Positions 19,612 through 28,414 are shown, counted from the stretch's first letter. The stretch is 64,000 nt of DNA from Eubacterium multiforme (GCF_030813415.1 NZ_JAUSUF010000007.1:1-64000); one strand, 5' to 3'. A program made the numbers and translations. Notes: a model not told the origin generated them from the letters alone.

Positions 19612-19875
19612 ATGAAATCTAATTCAAATATTTTTGTAAAATTAAATTATAAGAGTATGACTGAAAGCAGAAGCTTAATTATTGATAGACAGGGAAACTT
19701 TGGAGATTCAAAAAAATATTTAATGTGTGCAGGAAAATATGATAAAAATGGATGGACTATAGTTTTTAAAGCTAGAGATTATAAAGAGGCTGAGGAAATA
19801 GTAAATAATAATCCTTTTATACATAGCAAAGGATATTCATCAAGTATATATCAAAAACCATCATTCTCATGTTAA
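19612..19875 (+). CDS. Small YciI-like protein under LexA control
   Basis: An 87-residue protein. The start is ATG 19612, 9 bases after AAAGGAG; a GTG at 19603 would overlap that site. The middle (LMCAGKYDKNGWTIVFKARD, then YKEAEEIVNNNPFIHSKGY) has the shape of the YCII fold: a strand, a KA-D-YKEAE helix, and an NPF motif where YciI proteins have DPF. The usual N-terminal catalytic His is not evident, so chemistry is doubtful. It stands alone between two terminators, so it is a single-gene SOS unit. Why a YciI-like protein would be damage-inducible is unknown. Confidence 0.75.
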   Translation: MKSNSNIFVKLNYKSMTESRSLIIDRQGNFGDSKKYLMCAGKYDKNGWTIVFKARDYKEAEEIVNNNPFIHSKGYSSSIYQKPSFSC

Positions 19876-19939
19876 ACCTAATGGACAGGATTAAAACATT
19901 CTACAAGAAATAATTTTATAGATATATACTTTGAATAAT

Positions 19940-19969
19940 AAAAAGGCTAGAAGCAATTTCTAGCCTTTA
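19940..19969. terminator. Bidirectional terminator between the YciI-like gene and glutamine synthetase
   Basis: The stem AAAGGCTAGAA / TTCTAGCCTTT around a short loop is flanked by A and T runs. It lies between convergent genes. Confidence 0.85.
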
Positions 19970-19979
19970 ATATATTAAA

Positions 19980-21881
19980 TTATAAATCTAATAAGTTTTT
20001 CTCATATTCTGAGTAAAGTTCTCTTAATTCACACATTTTATCTTCAATTTCTAAATAAAGTTCAGAAGCTAATTTATAATCAGAATTATTAAATGCATCT
20101 CTTAATCTACTAAATAAAGATTTACTATTAGAAGTATCTTTCATTAAATAGTGTCTTAATTTATTTAGTCTAGTCCAATTAAATATATCTAAATCAAGAG
20201 CCTTCTCTGGTGAATGAAGTATCTTACTATCCCTTATTTGTTTAATATAGTTATTTATTATTCTATGTTCTAATTCAGTTGACCATCTTGATAATGCAGC
20301 AATTTTAAAGCTGTTTATTATTTGATCAGTAAATACTGGATTTTTCTTTAATACTTCAAGTTTATCTAAATTATTATCAAGTTGAGATAAGTTTTCATAA
20401 ACAGTTGAAGGAGCTTTACCAAAGTATTCATTTCTTTCTTGTTCGTTAAAGTCTTCAAATACATCATCTTCACTTCTATAAGCTCTACTAGTCTCTAAGT
20501 ACTCTGATTTTTCACCAGGTTTTTTAGATAATTCCTTTAATAACTCATCCTTTGATTTTTTTGAATGTGAAGCATATAAAATACCATCAAGCATAGCTAA
20601 ATAAGAAACTGCAAATGTTAAATATGTATTTGAATGTGGATTTGGTGATCTAAGTTCAAATCTAGTTGCCATAGGGCTTTCAAAGTCTCTTATTAATCCA
20701 ACTAAAACAGTTCTATTTCTTGAAGGGTTTTCTGGAGTTATTCCTAATGAAGTAACTGTACAAACTGGTGCTTCAAATCCAGGCTTCAATCTCTTAAGAG
20801 AATTATTTGTTGAAGATATAAATGGATTCATTACTTCATAATTTTTAAGTATTCCCATAACAGCACCATATCCTATTTCACTTAAGAAATGTTCTTTAGA
20901 TACATGGAATAGGTTAACTCTTTTTCCGCTTTTTAATTTAGCACTAACTCCTAAGTGAACATGCATACCAGAACCAGCAACTTCATCTATTGGTTTTGCC
21001 ATAAATGTTACTTCAAGACCATTTCTTCTAAAAGTTTCTTGTATAAGAGTTCTAACGAAAAGTTCATTATCTGCCGCTTGAAGTGTTGATGCAAACTTCC
21101 AGTCTACTTCAAGTTGTTCCATAATATGATTGAACTTACCAGTGCTTTCAAGCTTAGCTTTAACACCACCAACCTCTTTATGACCCATTTCAGGATTAAA
21201 GCCGTACTTATCCATTAATATTAAAGTTTGTTCTAAGGCAGTTCTTACTGTTCCCTTAGTTCTTGTCCAATAGTGTTCATGTAAAACCTGTGATGTTGAT
21301 AACTCTTCTATTTCAGCAGTATCATTTGGTGTCTTAACCCAAAATTCTAATTCTGTTGCTGAAGTTAGATTAATTTCCTCAATATCTTCTTTAGTTAAAT
21401 TGTAAGTTTCTAATAATTTTGGATTTTTGGAGAATTCTTCCCAAAGAGCTTTTTCGAAAGTTTCAACAGATGATTTTAAAATATATCTTGAGTCAACAGC
21501 TTTGTTATCATGATATAAGAAACAAGGAATTCTAAGAGTACCAATAGGTTTTTTTGTAAGAGGGTCTATATTATCGTAGTTGTAGTCAACAAACCAATTA
21601 CAGTCTAAATCTGTAATCATATCTACTTTTGCATTATTAAGGGTAGCTATTCCAGGTAATACAACTGATGAACCATCCGTTTGAACAGCGACACCATTTA
21701 AGAATGAATCAATATCATCTAAAAATAAGCTTACAGGAATTTTTTCATCCGTATCATTACCAGATAAATCTATTCCAACTAGAGAAACAAACTTAATTTC
21801 AGGATTTTCAGATAATATATTAAAAATATCGCTTTTAGTGTGTTTATTGCTTGGTATAGTGTAAATTAAATCATCAACCAT
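19980..21881 (-). CDS. glnA: Glutamine synthetase, long clostridial form
   Basis: A 633-residue glutamine synthetase, longer than the about 440 residues of ordinary GSI. The catalytic domain is recognisable: ELEFWV near residue 175, the metal-binding GSGMHVHLG near 305, NNSLKRLKPGFEAP near 355, and RFELRSPNPHSNTYL near 430. The C-terminal 180 residues are a charged helical extension. It makes glutamine from glutamate and ammonia. An in-frame stop lies just upstream of ATG 21881, so no longer start exists. No clear Shine-Dalgarno precedes the ATG: the nearest good one, GAAAGGATG, is about 60 bases upstream, so initiation may be weak or unusual. Confidence 0.88.
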   Translation of the reverse strand: MVDDLIYTIPSNKHTKSDIFNILSENPEIKFVSLVGIDLSGNDTDEKIPVSLFLDDIDSFLNGVAVQTDGSSVVLPGIATLNNAKVDMITDLDCNWFVDYNYDNIDPLTKKPIGTLRIPCFLYHDNKAVDSRYILKSSVETFEKALWEEFSKNPKLLETYNLTKEDIEEINLTSATELEFWVKTPNDTAEIEELSTSQVLHEHYWTRTKGTVRTALEQTLILMDKYGFNPEMGHKEVGGVKAKLESTGKFNHIMEQLEVDWKFASTLQAADNELFVRTLIQETFRRNGLEVTFMAKPIDEVAGSGMHVHLGVSAKLKSGKRVNLFHVSKEHFLSEIGYGAVMGILKNYEVMNPFISSTNNSLKRLKPGFEAPVCTVTSLGITPENPSRNRTVLVGLIRDFESPMATRFELRSPNPHSNTYLTFAVSYLAMLDGILYASHSKKSKDELLKELSKKPGEKSEYLETSRAYRSEDDVFEDFNEQERNEYFGKAPSTVYENLSQLDNNLDKLEVLKKNPVFTDQIINSFKIAALSRWSTELEHRIINNYIKQIRDSKILHSPEKALDLDIFNWTRLNKLRHYLMKDTSNSKSLFSRLRDAFNNSDYKLASELYLEIEDKMCELRELYSEYEKNLLDL

Positions 21882-22363
21882 AGTTTTCTATTCTAGATAT
21901 TAATGTAGAAATGAACTATATACCTAGAATAATGTCACATCCTTTCTAGTTTATCGAATGAATTTGAAAACACTTAACTTAATGTTCGTGTCACAAAAAA
22001 TCTTAGACAAATTTTACTACATTATACTGTATCAGTCAATAACGTTAATAGAAAATTATTAGTTAATAGTTTGTTAGATAACTGTTAAGATAATAACTTT
22101 TTTTATAGAAGTTGTATTAATAGATTTACTATTTTATAAATGTAGAATATCATATAGATTTATTCTAATTAAAGTTATATAATATTTTTTAAATTCATTT
22201 TAAAAAAATGAAGGAAATAATCTAAGTTTTATAAAGGATAAATAATAAATTGTAGTTATAAATAAAATAAGTTTAAAAAACTAGATGATTTGTTCTAGTT
22301 AAAGTTATAAAATATATAGTATATAAATTTAAAATAAAGATTGAAGAATGGAGTGATTAAGCT
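21882..22363. other. Divergent intergenic region between glnA and murI, with a direct repeat
   Basis: This is 482 bp of very AT-rich DNA with no supportable ORF. A near-identical 29-bp direct repeat starts at 22157 and 22287 (core TTAAAGTTATA preceded by TTCTA), about 130 bp apart; the second copy is close to the murI start. No known riboswitch or T-box consensus was recognised on either strand. Confidence 0.5.
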
Positions 22364-23137
22364 TTGAATAAGAGAGAGTTACCAATAGGTTTTTTTGACT
22401 CAGGAGTGGGTGGACTAAGTGTAATGAGAGAAGCTTTAAAGCTTATGCCTAATGAAAACTACATATACTTTGGAGATTCAAAAAATGCTCCATATGGTAC
22501 AAGAGAAATGAGTGAAGTTAGAGATTTAACTTTTGATGCAGTTAAATTTTTGTTAAGTAAAGGAGCTAAGGCTATAGTAGTTGCCTGTAATACAGCAACT
22601 AGTGCAGCTGTTAGTGAACTTAGAAAGGTATATAAGGAAGTTCCTATTATTGGTATAGAGCCAGCAGTTAAACCTGCTGTAGAGTTACATAGAAATGGAG
22701 ATGTAATAATAATGGCAACTCCTTTTACATTATCTCATCTTAAATTTAAGAAACTTATGGATATGTATAGAAAAGATGCAAACATATATCCAATGCCCTG
22801 TGATGGATTAGTTGAATTTATAGAAAAGGGAGATTTAAATAGTGATAATGTAAAAGAATATCTTAAAGATAAATTTAAAAATTATAAAAATAAGGATATA
22901 GCAGCTATAGTGCTTGGATGTACCCATTATCCATTTGTAAAGGAAACTTTATCAGAAGTTGTTGGAGAAGATGTTCCAATAATTGATGGAGGAGAAGGAA
23001 CTGTAAAAGAACTTAAAAGGAAACTTGAAGATGTAGATCTTGTAAGTGACAGAAAAACAAAGGGAGAAGTTGAAATTTATAATTCAACTGAAAAAGAAGA
23101 AGTTATTTTATTAAGTAAAAAATTATTAGGAATTTAA
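22364..23137 (+). CDS. murI: Glutamate racemase
   Basis: A 257-residue Asp/Glu racemase that supplies D-glutamate for peptidoglycan. The two catalytic cysteines are in VACNTATSA near residue 73 and VLGCTHYPF near 185, and the N-terminal GFFDSGVGGLSV is typical. The start is TTG at 22364, preceded by GGAGTG. The gene is monocistronic, with a terminator about 100 bp downstream. Confidence 0.95.
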   Translation: MNKRELPIGFFDSGVGGLSVMREALKLMPNENYIYFGDSKNAPYGTREMSEVRDLTFDAVKFLLSKGAKAIVVACNTATSAAVSELRKVYKEVPIIGIEPAVKPAVELHRNGDVIIMATPFTLSHLKFKKLMDMYRKDANIYPMPCDGLVEFIEKGDLNSDNVKEYLKDKFKNYKNKDIAAIVLGCTHYPFVKETLSEVVGEDVPIIDGGEGTVKELKRKLEDVDLVSDRKTKGEVEIYNSTEKEEVILLSKKLLGI

Positions 23138-23235
23138 ATATAAAATTTATTTCTTGAAATTATTATAATGAAAAAATAGAAAGTTAATTAATATATGAGA
23201 TTAATCATAAAATATTGTAAAAATATTTAAAGATA

Positions 23236-23276
23236 AGCTCTAAAAATCTAAATAGCAGTAGATTTTTAGAGCTTTA
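23236..23276 (+). terminator. Terminator after murI
   Basis: The perfect 15-bp stem AGCTCTAAAAATCTA / TAGATTTTTAGAGCT is followed by TTATT. The rest of 23138-23453 is AT-rich and shows nothing else. Confidence 0.75.
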
Positions 23277-23453
23277 TTAAATATTAAAAATAGTTGTAAT
23301 ATTTTTAAATAATTATAATTTTTTAATTCACCAAATAAATGTTTTTAAATATGTATCTTTATTAAAATGATGAACTATTAAAAAATAAGAGAATATAATA
23401 TATCAATAAATAATAAAAAAAGCAAAAATATTGAAAAAAACTTTGTTAAATAG

Positions 23454-23482
23454 TTGACAAAGAAATAGTAACTTGGTATATT
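23454..23482 (+). promoter_or_regulatory. Promoter of the STAS-like gene
   Basis: TTGACA (23454-23459), a 17-bp spacer, and TATATT (23477-23482), about 80 bp before the start codon. Confidence 0.75.
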
Positions 23483-23560
23483 ATAAGTGTAGACAGAATT
23501 GTCAGAAAATTTTAAAAATAAGATTAATTAATAATGAAAATAATTTATGAGGTGATAATT

Positions 23561-23833
23561 ATGATGATAAATGTTAGAGAAGCTTTAGGAGAAAATTTTG
23601 CTATTGAAGATGCTATATTACTAAGAGATCAAATAAAAGAAAATTTAAATGAAGAAGTTGTTTTAGACTTTGAAGGATTAGATAAAGTACCAACAACATT
23701 TTTAAATTGTCTTTTTAGTGAACTAATAAATGAAAAAGGAAGAAAAGCAATTTTTGAGGCTGTAAATGTTAAGAACTTAACAAACTACAAAGATTTTTCA
23801 AGAGTGGTAATGGGAACAACATTCTTAAATTAG
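23561..23833 (+). CDS. STAS-like protein (DUF4325 type)
   Basis: A 90-residue protein. ATG 23561 follows GAGGTG at good spacing; ATG 23564 is also possible, and an upstream ATG at 23534 lacks a site. The sequence EEVVLDFEGLDKVPTTFLNC is the beta-strand and helix signature of DUF4325, a STAS-related domain that often accompanies regulatory kinases. Here it stands alone between its own promoter and terminator. Function unknown; a small regulatory binding partner is plausible. Confidence 0.75.
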   Translation: MMINVREALGENFAIEDAILLRDQIKENLNEEVVLDFEGLDKVPTTFLNCLFSELINEKGRKAIFEAVNVKNLTNYKDFSRVVMGTTFLN

Positions 23834-23873
23834 ATATGGAGTAAAAGAATGAATGTAATAGAAAAGATACACA

Positions 23874-23913
23874 AAAAAACCACTATTTTTATAAATTAAG
23901 ATAGTGGTTTTTA
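23874..23913. terminator. Terminator after the STAS-like gene
   Basis: The stem AACCACTAT / ATAGTGGTT with an A/T loop is preceded by seven A and followed by TTTATTTT. Confidence 0.85.
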
Positions 23914-24100
23914 TTTTAATTATATATATTTTTATTTGGTTTAAAGAGAATTTTATGAGGAAATTACTCTTTATTTTTTTGCCATATTTAAGTTGATTAT
24001 TAATTTGCATTAGTTTAATATGAGTATTAGAACAAAATTATAGAGTATTTAAGCAGAGAAGTATAGAACAAATTTATATAGTAAGAAAGGATGAAAATAT

Positions 24101-24874
24101 ATGGGCGAAGTAGTGCAGTCTGTAGATAGGGCATTATCAATATTAGAGATATTATCTAGTAATCCAGATGGCATGGGAATAAAAGAAATAAGTGAAGGGG
24201 TAGATCTTCACAAAAGTACTGTTCATAGATTGTTAGCGACGTTAATTGAAAAAAGATATGTTAAGCAAAATCAGAAAACTAATAAGTATATGTTGACATT
24301 TAAAATGTTTGAAATAGGAAATAGAATGGCTAATAGTATAAATCTTGTAGATGTTGCAAAGCCACGATTAAAAGAATTAGTTGATTTAACAGGAGAAGTA
24401 GTCCACCTTGTTGTTAGAGATGGTAATGAAATTATATATATAGATAAAGTTGAGCCTAATAATACATTAAGAATGTATTCTAGAATAGGAAAAAGAATTC
24501 AAATGTATTGTACTGCTGTTGGAAAGAGTATGATGGCATATATGAATGATAGTGAAATAAAAGAAATATGGAATAATAGTGACGTAAAACAAATTACTCC
24601 AAAGTCAATTGTTGATTTTGATGAATATATGAAAATAATAAATAATGTAAGAAAAGAAGGCTATGCATTAGATGAAGAAGAAAATGAAATAGGAATAAGA
24701 TGTATAGGTGTTTCAATATTAGATTATAAAAATGAAGTTTGTGCAGCAATAAGTATTTCAGGACCTACTAATATATTTACACCAGAAAAAATAGAACCCT
24801 ATTCAAAATTAATTAAAAAAACAGCATTAGAAATTTCACAAGACATAGGACATAGTACAGAAAATAATATTTAG
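24101..24874 (+). CDS. IclR-family transcriptional regulator (KdgR-like)
   Basis: A 257-residue IclR protein. An N-terminal winged helix (about 5-70; MGIKEISEGVDLHKSTVHRLLA) is followed by the IclR effector domain (about 80-250). It precedes the uronate/glycosaminoglycan genes, and IclR members such as KdgR control KDG catabolism elsewhere, so it probably represses or activates this locus with KDG or a related acid as effector. It has its own terminator (25018-25058). Candidate operators lie at 25195 and 25497. Confidence 0.87.
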   Translation: MGEVVQSVDRALSILEILSSNPDGMGIKEISEGVDLHKSTVHRLLATLIEKRYVKQNQKTNKYMLTFKMFEIGNRMANSINLVDVAKPRLKELVDLTGEVVHLVVRDGNEIIYIDKVEPNNTLRMYSRIGKRIQMYCTAVGKSMMAYMNDSEIKEIWNNSDVKQITPKSIVDFDEYMKIINNVRKEGYALDEEENEIGIRCIGVSILDYKNEVCAAISISGPTNIFTPEKIEPYSKLIKKTALEISQDIGHSTENNI

Positions 24875-25017
24875 AATAATAATTTTTTCCTAAAGATGTT
24901 TCATAAATATATCTTAAACTCTAATAATCTTCTTTTTCATAATTCAAAATAAAAGCATTCTAATTATTTCTAAAAGTTTATAATATGTAACTCCAATATA
25001 GAAAGCTTAAAAATATT

Positions 25018-25062
25018 AAGATGGATTTTTTTATAATTAATTAAAAATCCATCTTTTTTTTT
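25018..25062 (+). terminator. Terminator between the IclR gene and the kdgA control region
   Basis: The stem AAGATGGATTTTT / AAAAATCCATCTT is followed by a nine-T run. It separates the regulator transcript from the catabolic operon. Confidence 0.88.
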
Positions 25063-25170
25063 ATTAAAAAAAGAAAATGTTTTCAAAACAAGAAGTAAAA
25101 ATGAATAGAAAATTAATAAAGTTACAATTACTTAACAATAAATTGATTGAGAATTTTAAAATTGTTAATT

Positions 25171-25220
25171 ATACTTAAAATATATTCTATATTATGAAAT
25201 TGGGTTTTGCAATGTGAAAT
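25171..25220 (+). promoter_or_regulatory. Promoter/operator module, copy 1
   Basis: A 29-bp segment (25171-25199, containing the possible -10 TATATT at 25188) is identical to 25473-25501. After it comes TGAAATTGGGTTTTG and then ATGTGAAAT, matching copy 2 in pattern. The TGAAA-N-GTTTT shape resembles IclR/KdgR operators. Confidence 0.55.
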
Positions 25221-25310
25221 AAAAATATATAAAAGAACCTAATTAAAGCCTAATACTTTAAATATTTTGTTCTAAAAAATAAATATTTAAAAATATAAAA
25301 ATTTCTAAAG

Positions 25311-25322
25311 TGGTCTATACCA
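25311..25322. promoter_or_regulatory. GntR-type operator candidate TGGTCTATACCA
   Basis: The palindromic half-sites TGGT and ACCA around CTAT closely resemble the NagR/YvoA (DasR family) operator of Firmicutes, TGGTCTAGACCA, which responds to amino-sugar phosphates. It lies between the two promoter modules. The cognate GntR regulator is not in the window. Confidence 0.55.
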
Positions 25323-25472
25323 GCATAAATCAACGGTTTCAGATAAAAAATTATTCAATAAAAATAAAAAATGTACAAAAAAACTATAAAAAAGAAAATA
25401 ATGTTAATAAAGTATGAAGTTGTTAATAATAAGTTTTCAACAAATCTGTTGAATATTTCAAATTTATTAACT

Positions 25473-25522
25473 ATACTTAAAATATATTCTATATTATGAA
25501 ACGAAGTTTTATTATGTGAAAC
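25473..25522 (+). promoter_or_regulatory. Promoter/operator module, copy 2 (kdgA proximal)
   Basis: This repeats the 29-bp segment of copy 1, with a weak -35 TTAACT (25467), a 17-bp spacer and -10 TATATT (25490). The following TGAAACGAAGTTTTA (25497-25511) would cover the transcription start and fits the KdgR-like inverted pattern TGAAAC-N3-GTTT. The kdgA ATG lies 28 bp further on. Confidence 0.6.
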
Positions 25523-25538
25523 ACAAGGGGATGGAAAA

Positions 25539-26177
25539 ATGAATAAGTACGATGTACTAAAAAGAATAGAAGACAAAGGAATAGTAGCTGTTGTTAGAGC
25601 TAATAATCCAGAAGAAGCTATTAAAATTTCAGACGCATGTTTAAAAGGTGGAGTAGATTCAATTGAAATAACATTTACTATACCAGGTGCAGAAAATGTT
25701 ATAAGAGAATTAATTGATAAATTTCCAGAAGAACTATTAGTTGGAGCAGGAACAGTATTAGATAGTGAAACAGCTAGAATTGCAATATTAGCTGGTGCAA
25801 AGTTTATAGTTAGTCCAGGATTTGATTTCGAAACAGCTAAATTATGTAATAGATACAGAGTTCCTTATATGGCAGGTTGTGTAACTATTAATGAAATGAT
25901 AAAAGCATTAGAAGCTGGAGTTGATGTTATAAAATTATTTCCAGGAAGTGCTTTTGGAGCAGGTTATGTTAAAAGTGTTAAGGCACCATTACCTCAAGCA
26001 CCAATTATGCCAACTGGCGGTGTAGATATAAACAATGTAGACCAATGGATAAAAAATGGCTGTATAGCTGTAGGCGTAGGTGGAAAATTAACTGCAGGTG
26101 CTAAAACAGGAGACTTTGAATCAATAACAAAATTATCTAAAGAATTTATAGAAAAGATAAAAGAAGCTAGAAAATAG
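25539..26177 (+). CDS. kdgA: 2-dehydro-3-deoxyphosphogluconate aldolase (KDPG/KHG aldolase)
   Basis: A 212-residue class I aldolase that splits KDPG into pyruvate and glyceraldehyde-3-phosphate. The Schiff-base lysine lies in DVIKLFPGSAFG near residue 131, and the catalytic Glu in SIEITFT near 44. The phosphate-binding MPTGGVD is near 166. It is the first gene of the glycosaminoglycan operon, with kdgK 14 bp downstream; together they perform the last two steps of uronate breakdown. Confidence 0.95.
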   Translation: MNKYDVLKRIEDKGIVAVVRANNPEEAIKISDACLKGGVDSIEITFTIPGAENVIRELIDKFPEELLVGAGTVLDSETARIAILAGAKFIVSPGFDFETAKLCNRYRVPYMAGCVTINEMIKALEAGVDVIKLFPGSAFGAGYVKSVKAPLPQAPIMPTGGVDINNVDQWIKNGCIAVGVGGKLTAGAKTGDFESITKLSKEFIEKIKEARK

Positions 26178-26191
26178 AGGAGAAAATAATT

Positions 26192-27214
26192 ATGGCAAAA
26201 AAAGTAGTATCATTAGGAGAAATCTTAATGAGATTAACTCCTCCCAATTATGAAAGATTTTTGCAAACAAAGTCCTTTGATATAAATTATGGTGGAGCAG
26301 AGGCAAATGTAGCTCTTGAATTAGCTAGACTAGGATTAGACTCATATTTTGTTACTCAACTTCCAGATAATGATATAGGAAAGAGTGCAGAAAATTATTT
26401 AAGATCTTATGGTGTAAAAACAGATTACATAAATTTTGGTGGAGATAAATTAGGAGCATATTTTTTTGAAAAAGGATTATCATTAAGACCTTCAAAAGTA
26501 ATATATGATAGAAAACATTCAGCTATATGTGATGTAAATGTAAAGGATTTTGATTTCGATAAAATATTTGAAGGTGCAGATTGGTTCCATATATCAGGTA
26601 TAACACCTGTATTAAGTAAAGAGTGTGCTGAATTTACAAAATTAGCAATGAAAAAAGCTAAAGAAAAAAAGCTAAAGATAAGTTTAGATTTAAATTATAG
26701 AAGTCAACTAGCTACTATAGAAGATTATGAAAAGATAATGGAAGAATTATTACCTAATGTAGATTTATGTATAGGTTGGTTAAGTAGCGTAGAAGGATGC
26801 TCAGGTGAACATAAAATAGCTGATTTTGCAACAGAAAAATTCGATGAAAATAAATTTTTAAACATATTCTCTAAAATGAGTAAAAAGTACAATATAAAAT
26901 ATGTAGCAACAACTCTTAGAGAAAATTTTTCGGCATCAAAAAATGCTATGTCAGCAATAATATATGAAAACAATAAAATTTATAAAAGTCATAGATATGA
27001 ATTTGACATATTAGATAGAGTTGGATCTGGAGATGCTTTTGCAGCAGGTCTAATATATGGATTAATAAATAATGAAGAAATAGAAAAGTCTTTAAATATT
27101 GCAGTTGTATCTGCAGTTTTAAAACATACAATCAATGGTGATTGTAATATAACAAATATAGATGAAATAACATCAATTGTAGATGGAAAAACTTCAGGAA
27201 GTGTCCAAAGATAA
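26192..27214 (+). CDS. kdgK: 2-dehydro-3-deoxygluconate kinase (PfkB family)
   Basis: A 340-residue PfkB sugar kinase. The N-terminal signature GGAEANVALELARLG near residue 34 and the C-terminal DRVGSGDAFAAGL near 272, with the catalytic Asp, are clear. It phosphorylates KDG to KDPG for the aldolase encoded just upstream. It is slightly longer than many KdgK proteins and has a hydrophilic C-terminal tail. Confidence 0.92.
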   Translation: MAKKVVSLGEILMRLTPPNYERFLQTKSFDINYGGAEANVALELARLGLDSYFVTQLPDNDIGKSAENYLRSYGVKTDYINFGGDKLGAYFFEKGLSLRPSKVIYDRKHSAICDVNVKDFDFDKIFEGADWFHISGITPVLSKECAEFTKLAMKKAKEKKLKISLDLNYRSQLATIEDYEKIMEELLPNVDLCIGWLSSVEGCSGEHKIADFATEKFDENKFLNIFSKMSKKYNIKYVATTLRENFSASKNAMSAIIYENNKIYKSHRYEFDILDRVGSGDAFAAGLIYGLINNEEIEKSLNIAVVSAVLKHTINGDCNITNIDEITSIVDGKTSGSVQR

Positions 27215-27229
27215 TAGGAGGGTAAATAA

Positions 27230-28414
27230 ATGATAAAAGAAATTGCTATTGAGAAGATAAAAGACGAAAGCAAATTTACTAATTCAAAACCGTTAACTAA
27301 AGAAGAGGTTAAAAAGGCCTTAGATAACACAATTAAAATAATAGACAAAGATATAGAAAAGTTTGGTGAAAGATTTCCACATTCAGCAAGTAAGGATGGA
27401 AAGTATAAAATCATAGATAATGTTGAATGGACAACAGGATTTTGGACAGGAATGCTTTGGCTTGCATATGAATATACAGGCGATGAAAAGTATAAAAATC
27501 TTGCACAAAAGAATGTAGATGATTTCATGAAGAGAATAGATGAAAAAATAGAAGTAAATCATCATGACATGGGATTCTTATATTCAATATCTTGTGTTGC
27601 AGATTATAAGTTAACAGGTAGTGAAAAAGGAAAAGAAGCAGCTTTAAAGGCAGCAAATCACTTAATAACAAGATATCAAGAAACAGGAAAGTTTATTCAA
27701 GCATGGGGTAACATGGGAGAAGATTATAGATTAATTATAGATTGTCTAATGAACATTCCTTTATTATATTGGGCATCAGAAGTTACTGGAGATAAAAAAT
27801 ATTACGAATTAGCTCATACACATTTTAAAACATCATGTAATTATGTAATAAGAGATGATGGTTCAACATTCCATACATATTATTTTGATAATAAAACAGG
27901 AAAACCATTAAAGGGAGTTACAAAACAAGGTTACTCAGATGATTCTTCATGGGCAAGAGGTCAAGCTTGGGGTGTATATGGAGTACCTTTAACTTATAGA
28001 TATACAAGAGATAAAGACGCATTCAGAGTATATGAAGCTGTAACAAATTATTTCCTAAACAGATTACCAAAAGATAATGTATGTTTCTGGGATTTAATAT
28101 TTAATGATGGAGATGATCATCCAAGAGATTCATCAGCAGCAGCAATAGCTGTATGTGGAATGCTTGAAATGAATAAGTATCTTCCAAATACAAATGAATA
28201 TAAAAATATATATAGAAATGCATCTAATGCAATAATGAGATCATTAATAGAAAATTATGCACCAGATCCAAATGGTGAAGAAGAAGGTTTACTACTTCAT
28301 GGAGTTTACGGATGGCACGCTAATAATGGTGTAGATGAATGCACTACTTGGGGTGACTATTATTATATGGAAGCTCTAATGAGATTATATAAAGATTGGA
28401 ATTTATATTGGTAA
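27230..28414 (+). CDS. ugl: Unsaturated glucuronyl hydrolase, GH88 (first copy)
   Basis: A 394-residue GH88 enzyme that hydrates and opens the 4,5-unsaturated uronate end of hyaluronan or chondroitin disaccharides, freeing the amino sugar. The two catalytic aspartates of the family are seen in HHDMGFLYS near residue 107 and LIIDCLMNIP near 167. The WTTGFWTGMLWLAYEYTGD block near 65 and the C-terminal TTWGDYYYMEALMR are typical. There is no signal peptide, so it acts in the cytoplasm after import. A second GH88 gene lies at 30944. Confidence 0.93.
   Translation: MIKEIAIEKIKDESKFTNSKPLTKEEVKKALDNTIKIIDKDIEKFGERFPHSASKDGKYKIIDNVEWTTGFWTGMLWLAYEYTGDEKYKNLAQKNVDDFMKRIDEKIEVNHHDMGFLYSISCVADYKLTGSEKGKEAALKAANHLITRYQETGKFIQAWGNMGEDYRLIIDCLMNIPLLYWASEVTGDKKYYELAHTHFKTSCNYVIRDDGSTFHTYYFDNKTGKPLKGVTKQGYSDDSSWARGQAWGVYGVPLTYRYTRDKDAFRVYEAVTNYFLNRLPKDNVCFWDLIFNDGDDHPRDSSAAAIAVCGMLEMNKYLPNTNEYKNIYRNASNAIMRSLIENYAPDPNGEEEGLLLHGVYGWHANNGVDECTTWGDYYYMEALMRLYKDWNLYW

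Larger units (their letters stand above)
24875..25538. other. 664-bp control region upstream of kdgA
   Basis: This gap has no supportable gene. It holds the IclR gene terminator, two copies of a promoter/operator module (25171-25220 and 25473-25522), a GntR-type palindrome (25311-25322) and a weak cre-like sequence on the minus strand (TGAAACCGTTGATT, 25328-25341). The multiple elements suggest integrated control of the glycosaminoglycan operon. Confidence 0.6.

Noticed and set aside
21882..22020. Riboswitch or T-box in the glutamine synthetase leader
   Set aside because: The minus-strand leader shows no conserved motif of a glutamine riboswitch, T-box or ANTAR hairpin pair that I could recognise.
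25074..25092. Catabolite-responsive element GAAAATGTTTTCA before kdgA
   Set aside because: It lacks the central CG of the CcpA site and lies next to the IclR gene terminator. It was judged too weak to list; the minus-strand TGAAACCGTTGATT is slightly better but also imperfect.
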